Source: Magnetospirillum sp. | GTDB taxonomy: Bacteria; Pseudomonadota; Alphaproteobacteria; CACIAM-22H2 | DNA length: 64,000 bases | NCBI GenBank assembly: GCA_027532905.1 | Contig: JAPZUA010000002.1 | Location: 992,001 to 1,056,000 of the forward strand | Direction of reading: 5' to 3' | Shown: piece after piece, positions 9,201-15,795 of the stretch | How positions within the stretch are numbered: the stretch's first letter is position 1 | How the letters are laid out: each line of letters opens with the position of its first letter | Position numbers and translations under genes: made by a program | The notes under the pieces: model-generated | The model's input: the letters and a program-made list of their open reading frames with translations, nothing else | What the model was told of the DNA's origin: nothing | Databases searched by the model: none

Positions 9201-12200
9201 ACCAGGCCGCTTGTGCGCGCACTGCCAAGCGTCACGGTGTCGTCGCCCGAACCGCCAACGACCGTTTCGATGTTCGTGGCCGTGATGGAATTGCCGCCGG
9301 CCGCCAGCGTGAGACGGTCGGCGCCGCCGGCAAGATCGATGACCTCGCCCGAGCTGTAGGCCGAGCCGAGCGTTACCGTGTCGGCACCGGCGCCGCCGGT
9401 CAGCGTTTCGACGTTGAGGATCGTAAGGCCGTTCGAGAAGGCGCCGAGAATGAGCTGGTCGTTGCCGTTGCCGAGATCGATGGTGCCGGACGTGATCGTC
9501 GTGCCAAGCGTGATCGTGTCGTCGCCGTTGCCGCCGACGATCGCTTCGATATTGACGATCGTGACGTTGTTTCCAAGGTCGGACAGGATCAAGCGGTCGG
9601 TGCCGCCGCCCAAATTGAAGGTCTCGCCGCCCGTATAGGCGGCACCCAGCGTGACCGTGTCGTTGCCGGCACCACCGACGAGGGTCTCGATATTTGAGAT
9701 CGTCAGCGTGTTCGCGAAATTGCCGAGCACAAGCCGGTCGGAGCCGTCGCCCAGATCGTAGGAGCCGGCCGTCACCCCACTCGACAGCGTAACCGTGTCG
9801 TTGCCGCTGTTGCCGATAACCGTTTCGGCGTTGGCGATGGTCAGCGTGTTGTTGCCCGAGCCGAGCGAGACCTGGTCGTTGCCGCCGGCAAGATCGACGA
9901 GGCCCGCGGTCCGCGCCACTGCGAGCGTGACACTGTCGTCGCCGGTACCGCCGACGACGGTTTCGATGTTCGTGGCCGTGATCGAATTGCCGCCGGCCGC
10001 CAGGGTCAAACGGTCGCTGCCCGCACCGAGGTCGAAGGTTTCGCCGCTGCTGTAGCTGTTGCCGAGCGTGATGTTGTCGGCAGCCGTGCCGCCGACAATG
10101 CCTTCGATGTTCGTGGCCGTGAAGGTATTGGCGAAGTTGCCGAGAATGAGCTGGTCGTTGCCGCCGCCCAGATCGTAGGTGCCGGAGACGACCGCGGTTC
10201 CGAGCGTCACCGTGTCGTCGCCCGATCCGCCGACGACGGTCTCGATGTTGATCAGCGTCACGCGGTTGCCGGCATTGTCGAGCACGATACGGTCGTTGCC
10301 GAGGCCGAGATTGAACGTCTCGCCGCCTGTATAGGCAGCGCCGAGCGTGACGTCGTCCCTGCCCGTTCCGCCAACCAGCGTCTCGATATTGTAGATCGTC
10401 AGCGTATTCGTGAAATTGCCGAGAATGAGCTTGTCGTTGCCGTCGAGCAGATCGACCACGCCGTTGACGACCGCCGAGGAGAAGGAAATCGTGTCGTTGC
10501 TCGAGGACGCGATCAGCGTTTCGACGTTGCTGATGGCGATCGAATTGTTGCCTTCGGACAGGATCAGCTGGTCGTTGCCCGAACCCAGATCGATCGAGCC
10601 GGTCGTCACGACCGAACCCAAGGTGACCGTGTCGTCGCCGCTGCCGCCGATGACCGTCTCGATGTTCAGCACCGAAACCGTGTTGCCGCCGGCCGCCAGC
10701 GTGAGACGGTCGTTGCCGACGCCGAGATCGAACAGCTCGCCGTTCGCAAACGCCGTGCCGAGCGTGACGTTGTCGTTGCCGATGCCGCCGGTGATCGTCT
10801 CGACATTGACGATCGTGACCGTATTCGCGGAATCGCCGAGAATGAGCTGGTCGTTGCCGTCGCCCAGATCGATCGAACCCGACGTGACGACCGAGGCGAG
10901 CGAAACCGTATCGTCGCCGACGCCGCCGACCAGCGATTCGACGTTGCCGACCGTGATCGTGTTGCCGCTGTCGCCGAGTTGGAGATGGTCGCTGCCGGCC
11001 CCAAGATTGAAAAGCTCGCCGCCAATATAGGCCTGGCCGAGCGTGACCGTGTCCGCCCCCGTGCCGCCGATTACCGTCTCGATATTGTAGACGGTGGCGG
11101 TGTTCGAAAAGTTGCCCAAGATCAGGCGGTCGTAGCCGGCAAGCAGATCGACCGTGCCCGAGGCGATCGCGTCGCCGAGCGTGATCGTATCCGCACCTTC
11201 GGAAGCGACCAGCGATTCGACGCCGATGACGGTAAGGGTATTATCGCCGAGCGAAAGATTGAGCGTGTCGGTGCCCGAGCCAAGATCGACCACACCGCCG
11301 GTCTGCGAGCCGCCGAGCGTGACGGTATCGTCGCCGGCCTGGCCGTTCACCGTTTCGATGCTGGTGACGGTGATCGAGTTGTTCGTGTTGGCGAGCGTGA
11401 GCTTGTCGTTGCCGCCGGCGAGATCGAACGATTCGCCGCCAATGTAGGATTCGCCGAGCGTCACGTTATCGTTGCCGGTTCCGCCCGTGATCGTCTCGAT
11501 ATTGAAGACCGTCACGGTATTGGCGGAATCGCCGAGGATAAGATTGTCGTTGCCCACGCCAAGATCTACGGAGCCAGCCGTGATGGCCGTGCCGAGTGTG
11601 ACCGTATCGTCGCCGGTGCCGCCGACCACGGTCTCGACGCCCGAGACCGAAATCGTATTGCCGAGATTGCCCAGCACGAGGCGATCGTTGCCGAGGCCGA
11701 GCGTGAAATGTTCGCCGTTTGTGAAGGCGGCACCGAGTGCGACCGTGTCGTTGGCCGTACCGCCCACGACCGTCTCGATGTTGAGGACCGTCACCGTATT
11801 GGCGAAATTGCCGAGGATCAGGCGGTCGTTGCCGTCCGAAAGATCGACCGTCGAACCGTTGAGTGCTGCGCCGTAGGTGATCGTGTCCGTGCCGGACGTC
11901 GCGACCAACGTCTCGACATTCAGCAGCGTCAGCGTATTGAAGCCCGATCCCAGGATCAGCTGGTCGTTGCCCGAACCGAGATCGATGATGCCCTTGGTCT
12001 GGCCGTTGCCGAGCGTGACCGTGTCGTCGCCGGCCCGGCCCGTGATGGTTTCGACATTGGAGATACTGAGCGTATTGTTGCCCGTGGCGGCGAAGGTGAT
12101 ACGGTCGTTGCCGCCGCCGAGGTCGTAAAGCTCGCCCAGAGTCTGCGCGCCGTTGAGAGTCACGATGTCGGAGCCGGTACCGCCGGTCAACGTCTCGATG

Positions 12201-13399
12201 TTGGCCGCGACAAAGCTGTTTGTGGAGTTGCTCAGCACCAGCCGGTCGTTGTCGCCGCCCAGATCGATGGTACCGGTCGTGAAGGGCGAGCCCAGCGTGA
12301 CCGTGTCCGACAGCAGGCCGCCCGTAATCGTCTCGACATTTACGACCGAGACGATATTGACGCCGTCGGCCAGACGCAGGCGGTCGTTGCCCGCACCAAG
12401 ATCGATCAGCACGCCGCCAGACGCAGCAGCCGAGCCCAGCGTGATGCTGTCGTTGCCTGTGCCGCCGAGAATCGTCTCGATGTTGTAGAGCGTGGCCGTG
12501 TTCGTGAAGTTGCCCAGGATCAGGCGGTCGTTGCCGCTCGAGAGATCCATTTCGGCGTTCATGATCGACTGAGCAAGCGTGATCGTGTCGGCACCGGAAC
12601 TCGCGACCAGCGTTTCGACATTGAGGATCGTGATGCTCGTGCCCAGAGCCGACAGCGTCAGCGTGTCCGCACCGCCGCCGAGATCGACGAGCCCCAGCGA
12701 CTGGGCTGCCGCGAACGTCACGTTATCGACGCCCGTGCCGCCGATCACCGTTTCGATGTTGGCAACCGTGATGGTGTTGCCGCCATTGGCGAGGACCAGC
12801 CGGTCCGTGCCGCCCAAAAGATCGATGTTGCCGGTCGTGATGACCGTGCCGAGCGTGATGTTGTCGTTGCCGGAAGCGCCGATCAACGTCTCGACGTTCG
12901 TGACCGTAACCGTGTTCGTGAAGGTGCCGAGCACCAGCCGGTCGTTGCCCGCCCCCAGATCGATGAGGCCGCCGAGTTGCGCGCCCGCCAGCGTGACTGT
13001 ATCGGCCCCTGTACCGCCGATGATCGTTTCGACATTGACGACAGTCAGAACGTTGCCGCCGGTCGCGGCCGTGCCGCCGGTGCCGCTCGAAGCGCTGTTC
13101 GCAAGGATCAACCGGTCATTGCCGAGGCCCAGATCGATATAACCGAGCGTTTGCGCAACTCCGAGCGTTACGGTATCCGCACCGCCGCCGCCCAGAATCG
13201 TTTCGGCGTTGGAGATCGTGAAGGAGTTGTTGGCCGTCGCAAGGCGCACGGAATCGAGGCCAGCCAGCGCGTCGAAACGCCCGCCGCCAATCGAGGCACT
13301 GAATACGACCGTGTCGGCACTTGCCGTGCCGGTTTGGGTCGTCAAGCTCGAGTAGGTAACTGCCCGCGCTGCCGTCGTCGTGGCTACTGTAGACGACAT
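6224..13399 (-). CDS. Giant RTX-like repeat protein, probable type I secreted
   Basis: The 2391-aa product is almost entirely tandem repeats. Residues 1-63 are Ser/Thr/Ala-rich with no Sec signal. From residue 64 come 47 units of about 46 aa plus the start of a 48th, each like NVETIIGGTGADTVTLG followed by a variable turn, a DLGxGNDRLxL segment and an NTVTV strand; these read as extended RTX calcium-binding turns. Residues about 2280-2316 hold classical GGxGxDxL nonapeptides, followed by a ~75-aa tail ending in hydrophobic residues (GAFVYF), as in type I secretion substrates. No catalytic domain is visible, so an adhesin or S-layer/matrix role is inferred. The start has an AAGGAG site. No HlyB/HlyD/TolC genes are in the window. 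Confidence 0.9.
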   Translation of the reverse strand: MSSTVATTTAARAVTYSSLTTQTGTASADTVVFSASIGGGRFDALAGLDSVRLATANNSFTISNAETILGGGGADTVTLGVAQTLGYIDLGLGNDRLILANSASSGTGGTAATGGNVLTVVNVETIIGGTGADTVTLAGAQLGGLIDLGAGNDRLVLGTFTNTVTVTNVETLIGASGNDNITLGTVITTGNIDLLGGTDRLVLANGGNTITVANIETVIGGTGVDNVTFAAAQSLGLVDLGGGADTLTLSALGTSITILNVETLVASSGADTITLAQSIMNAEMDLSSGNDRLILGNFTNTATLYNIETILGGTGNDSITLGSAAASGGVLIDLGAGNDRLRLADGVNIVSVVNVETITGGLLSDTVTLGSPFTTGTIDLGGDNDRLVLSNSTNSFVAANIETLTGGTGSDIVTLNGAQTLGELYDLGGGNDRITFAATGNNTLSISNVETITGRAGDDTVTLGNGQTKGIIDLGSGNDQLILGSGFNTLTLLNVETLVATSGTDTITYGAALNGSTVDLSDGNDRLILGNFANTVTVLNIETVVGGTANDTVALGAAFTNGEHFTLGLGNDRLVLGNLGNTISVSGVETVVGGTGDDTVTLGTAITAGSVDLGVGNDNLILGDSANTVTVFNIETITGGTGNDNVTLGESYIGGESFDLAGGNDKLTLANTNNSITVTSIETVNGQAGDDTVTLGGSQTGGVVDLGSGTDTLNLSLGDNTLTVIGVESLVASEGADTITLGDAIASGTVDLLAGYDRLILGNFSNTATVYNIETVIGGTGADTVTLGQAYIGGELFNLGAGSDHLQLGDSGNTITVGNVESLVGGVGDDTVSLASVVTSGSIDLGDGNDQLILGDSANTVTIVNVETITGGIGNDNVTLGTAFANGELFDLGVGNDRLTLAAGGNTVSVLNIETVIGGSGDDTVTLGSVVTTGSIDLGSGNDQLILSEGNNSIAISNVETLIASSSNDTISFSSAVVNGVVDLLDGNDKLILGNFTNTLTIYNIETLVGGTGRDDVTLGAAYTGGETFNLGLGNDRIVLDNAGNRVTLINIETVVGGSGDDTVTLGTAVVSGTYDLGGGNDQLILGNFANTFTATNIEGIVGGTAADNITLGNSYSSGETFDLGAGSDRLTLAAGGNSITATNIETVVGGTGDDSVTLAVARTAGLVDLAGGNDQVSLGSGNNTLTIANAETVIGNSGNDTVTLSSGVTAGSYDLGDGSDRLVLGNFANTLTISNIETLVGGAGNDTVTLGAAYTGGETFNLGGGTDRLILSDLGNNVTIVNIEAIVGGNGDDTITLGTTITSGTIDLGNGNDQLILGAFSNGLTILNVETLTGGAGADTVTLGSAYSSGEVIDLAGGADRLTLAAGGNSITATNIETVVGGSGDDTVTLGSARTSGLVDLVGGSDTLILANANNTLTIANVETITANAGNDTITLSTGITNGTVDLAGGNDRLTLGNFTNTLTVINIETLVGGTGTDDVTLGASYTAGETFNLGAGNDRLALADTGNSVTLVNIETIVGGLAADTVTLGNAITSGTIDLGDGTDTLVLGNFSNTLTIINVEVLTGGASGDNVTLGTAYTAGETIDLANGADRLTLAAGGNTITIVNVETIIGGSGDDTVTLGTVRTTGTVDLGAGSDNLILFNGNNTITLANVETVTANAGNDTIAFATQLTDGTIDLAAGTDRLALGNFANTVTVVNIETVIGGTGTDTVWLGAAFTAGETFNLGSGNDRLILGDLGNTISVANIETVIGGIGADTVTLGTGVTSGTIDLGDGSDRLVLGNFANRLTIVNVEAIVGGANADTISLGAALIAGETIDLGAGSDRLTLADGGNTVTVTNVETIVGGSGDDTVTMGTARVSGTIDLGAGNDNLVLFNGNNTLTIVNVETITAAAGNDTIALGAGITNGTIDLAGGSDRLVLGNFTNTVTVINVETVIGGTGADDVTFGASFTGGETFNLGTGNDRLTLADTGNTVTLTNIETIIGGLGADTVTLGSTITSGTIDLGGGADRLTLGNFANTLTLINVEVLIGGTNADNITLGTTYTLGETIDLANGSDRLTLADGGNSITVINIETIVGGSGDDTVSLGSARTSGLVNLGAGNDQLVLFNGANTISISNVETLTGLAGDDSIVLSTAITAGLVDLGAGNDRLALGNFTNTLTVTNVETLVGGTGSDNVTLGAAFTGGQTFNLGTGNDSLTLFNGANTVTLTNIETIVGDSGADTVTLGSAVSNGTVDLGDGNDRLTLASAANTVTVSNVETITSGAGNDTIVVTGGVGVRISSGAGNDTITGGDGNDVLNGEGGSDRMTGGAGSDTFLLSAGADTIVDYASGDRINLLIYPSFATITDVTNAASDVGGNLVIDLGSGNSVTILGQSVAALGTMDSDGAFVYF
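6600..13210 (-). repeat. 47-unit 138-bp repeats organised as 696-bp five-unit blocks
   Basis: Within the giant gene, unit type recurs every fifth unit. A landmark TTGAAGG (or a variant) occurs on the plus strand at 6831, 7527, 8223, 8919, 9615, 10311, 11007 and 11703, always 696 bp (232 codons) apart; the next copy, near 12402, is 3 nt out of phase. Units with the ANAGNDTI or VASSGADTI variant of the VETxxGGxGxDT core mark position five of each block. This gives about nine full blocks. Units within one block are less alike than units at the same position in different blocks, which points to duplication of a pre-existing five-unit segment. Confidence 0.9.
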
Positions 13400-13451
13400 A
13401 TGAATGTCGCTCCTTCTGGAGTCCTACTCTTCGACCTTTTGTCGCTAAAGC

Positions 13452-13480
13452 ATATAGCAGATTTTCTAATGCTAAAGCAA
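13452..13480 (-). promoter_or_regulatory. Candidate sigma-70-type promoter of the RTX gene
   Basis: On the minus strand TTGCTT (13480-13475) and CTATAT (13457-13452) are separated by 17 nt in a markedly AT-rich stretch, about 50 nt upstream of the start codon. The nonamer GCTAAAGCA occurs twice, at 13444-13452 and 13471-13479, flanking the two elements with a 27-nt repeat distance, and could be a regulator site. This is prediction from sequence only. Confidence 0.4.
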
Positions 13481-13598
13481 GGCAACTGGCCAGATCGAAC
13501 GCAATGTAACAAATTTTTACTAAAATTCTATTAATATTGCAGACGCTAGTTAATTTTCTTGTGACATAACCCAATACCCCGCGTCACACCCGCCGCCG

Positions 13599-14300
13599 TT
13601 AATTCGGTTTGATGATCGCTGCAGTCTGACCGAACAGGATTTTCTTGGCCGCCTCGTCCATGGTCGGTTTGGCGTTAATTGCAGCCGCCTTGGCATAAGC
13701 GCGTTGCGTGGCAGGTCGCGCTTGGATCGTCTCAAACCAGCGCTTAAGATGCGGAAAATCCTCTAGCTTCTGCCCTTGGCGCTCGTAAGGTACGATCCAC
13801 GGATAACAGGCCATATCGGCGATCGAATAATCACCAGCAATAAACGCTCGATCCGCAAGTCGCTTATTAAGAACACCATATAAACGGTTTGTTTCATTAA
13901 CATATCGAGAAATCGCATACGGGATTTTCTCAGTCGCATAAACGGCAAAATGATGGTTCTGCCCGGCCATCGGTCCAAGGCCGCCCATCTGCCAAAAGAG
14001 CCATTGCAGCGTGTCGGTCCGCGTCGGCAAATCTGCCGCTAGGAACCTTCCTGTCTTTTCAGCAAGATACAGAAGAATTGCACCGGATTCGAAAAGCGAA
14101 ATCGAGGCAATACCGCCGTTCGGCGCCTGATCGACGATTGCCGGTATCCGGTTGTTCGGCGCCACCTTCAGAAAGTCGGGCTGAAACTGCTCGCCCGCCC
14201 CGATATTGACCGGGATAATCCGATAGGCGAGTTCGGCCTCTTCCAAGAACATCGTCACTTTGTGACCGTTTGGGGTCGTCCAGTAATAGAGGTCGATCAT
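13599..14300 (-). CDS. Glutathione S-transferase family protein (YfcG/YghU-like)
   Basis: A 233-aa cytoplasmic protein with an N-terminal thioredoxin-fold GST domain (MIDLYYWTTPNGHKVTMFLEE, then NRIPAIVD with the cis-proline, and SLFESGAILLYLAEKTG) and a C-terminal helical domain carrying the N-capping motif SIADMACYPW. The pattern TTPNGHKV resembles disulfide-bond oxidoreductase GSTs such as E. coli YfcG. The ATG at 14300 was chosen over one 13 codons upstream because GAGG lies just before it and homology starts there. Codon use is noticeably more AT-rich than in neighbouring genes, as is the flanking DNA, which hints at transfer. Confidence 0.9.
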   Translation of the reverse strand: MIDLYYWTTPNGHKVTMFLEEAELAYRIIPVNIGAGEQFQPDFLKVAPNNRIPAIVDQAPNGGIASISLFESGAILLYLAEKTGRFLAADLPTRTDTLQWLFWQMGGLGPMAGQNHHFAVYATEKIPYAISRYVNETNRLYGVLNKRLADRAFIAGDYSIADMACYPWIVPYERQGQKLEDFPHLKRWFETIQARPATQRAYAKAAAINAKPTMDEAAKKILFGQTAAIIKPN

Positions 14301-14469
14301 AATTGCCTCGTTTGCATGCGCTGATGCGAACCGCACCATGCTGCCCGATCCCTGTCAATCCAAGTCGCAGTGCCCATCGCGCTTTGCACGGGTCGAGTTG
14401 CCGGATATTCAAGATTGATATAAAATCTGAACTCTTTGATTCAGAACCGAATTTACCGCGCGAACCGAC

Positions 14470-15765
14470 ATGCCGATTGCCGCGTTCAAATCTACTTATT
14501 TGTTGTGGGGGTGCCTCGCGGCACTCGTGCTGCTGCCGTTGCTGACGGTGGGCTTGCTCTATCTCGGCATTTTGTCAGAGCGCGAACGCTTTGCCGCCTT
14601 CTCGTCGGTCGCCACGCAATTGCAAGGGATCCAGGATGCCGAAGTCGATTTTTCGCTCGCACGCCGCGCGTCGCAAGCCTATCTGCGCATCGGCGACCCG
14701 GTCGATCGCGAAGCTTCACGCAGCTTGATCGAGACCAGCCGGCAAAAACTCGCCGCGGTGCAAAGTCCCGGCGGCAACGATCCAACCGACCGCATGCTCG
14801 CAGCACTCGACGCGCAGTTGGCGCGCTACGACCAAGCATCGCAAGTGATGTTCGAACTCGTTTCGAAACGGCGCACGCTTGCCGACCAGCGCCTGCGCAA
14901 CATTGCGGGCCAAATCGACAGCGACCTTGCCGAATACACGACGCGCTGGCAACGCAGCGGCCTCAACGCGATCGCGGGCCCCCTTGCCCTCGCCCGTGCC
15001 GCGATCGCCGACCGGCAGCTTCGTTCCGGCTATCGTCCCGACGATCTCGCCGCTGCCGTCGCCCGGCCCTTTGCATTGGCGGCGACCGCCGAAATCGCCG
15101 AGCCCGAAGCCGCAGCGATCGTCCGGCGCATCGAGGCACGCTTGGCGAATTTCATCGCGGGCTGGCGCGAAATGATCGAAATCAACGCCCAAATCGCGAA
15201 CCTGACGGACAGCGATATTCTCGCGATCGGCCAGACGATCAGCAGCCGCTTCGAAGCGCTCGCCGATGCGGGCACCGCGCGTCAAGCGTCGATCTACCAG
15301 GCGAGCCACCGCGCTTCCGCCAGCGACGACATCCTCGTTTCGATCGTGGCTGCAGCAACGTTGCTTGCCGCCGGTGCCGGCGCTTTTGCCGCCTCGCGGC
15401 TGTTCGCCCAGCAAACTTTGCGCATCCGCAACGAACGCGCGAAGCGCAAAGCGCTCGAAAACGTGTTGGCCCAGCTCGAGGCCGCCGTGCGCAGCGGCGC
15501 CTTAGGCGAGGGCACGCCGCAAAGTACAACACGCGCCACTGCCGCAATGCCGGAGCCGAAGCCGGAACCGGAGAATGCGGCCGAACCAAGCGCGGTGGCG
15601 CTCGCGAACGACATGCCGCAAGTGGTCGAACCGGTGCCGCAAAAGGATGCGGCGCCGGAAGCAGCCACTGCACGCACGGGCCCCACGGCCGAGCCGACCA
15701 ACGACGATCTCATCAAGATGCTGCTGGCATCCTTGCCCGCCACGCCCGCACGCAACGCCAATTGA
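14470..15765 (+). CDS. Membrane protein with MCP-like periplasmic helical domain but no output domain
   Basis: A 431-aa protein with one transmembrane segment near residues 12-34, a long periplasmic region (about 36-290) of predicted helices resembling the helical-bundle sensors of methyl-accepting proteins and kinases, and a second transmembrane segment near 294-316. The cytoplasmic part is only a short charged coiled segment followed by about 80 Pro/Glu/Ala-rich residues ending NDDLIKMLLASLP. No HAMP, MCP, kinase or cyclase domain follows. Function is unknown; it may signal through a partner or act structurally. The next gene starts 30 nt downstream on the same strand, so they may be co-expressed. 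Confidence 0.7.
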   Translation: MPIAAFKSTYLLWGCLAALVLLPLLTVGLLYLGILSERERFAAFSSVATQLQGIQDAEVDFSLARRASQAYLRIGDPVDREASRSLIETSRQKLAAVQSPGGNDPTDRMLAALDAQLARYDQASQVMFELVSKRRTLADQRLRNIAGQIDSDLAEYTTRWQRSGLNAIAGPLALARAAIADRQLRSGYRPDDLAAAVARPFALAATAEIAEPEAAAIVRRIEARLANFIAGWREMIEINAQIANLTDSDILAIGQTISSRFEALADAGTARQASIYQASHRASASDDILVSIVAAATLLAAGAGAFAASRLFAQQTLRIRNERAKRKALENVLAQLEAAVRSGALGEGTPQSTTRATAAMPEPKPEPENAAEPSAVALANDMPQVVEPVPQKDAAPEAATARTGPTAEPTNDDLIKMLLASLPATPARNAN

Positions 15766-15795
15766 ACCGCATCTGCGGTTCGCGTACCGTGAATC

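Noticed and set aside
6600-13210. Regularly spaced repeats considered as a CRISPR array
   Set aside because: The units are translated in one frame without stops, are degenerate, and their 138-bp spacing is far from CRISPR repeat-spacer lengths.
10979-13534. An 851-codon open frame on the plus strand opposite the RTX gene
   Set aside because: It is a shadow of the repeat array: high-GC, period-138 sequence leaves the antisense frame free of stops. It has no ribosome site or known motif, and its repeats mirror the RTX units.
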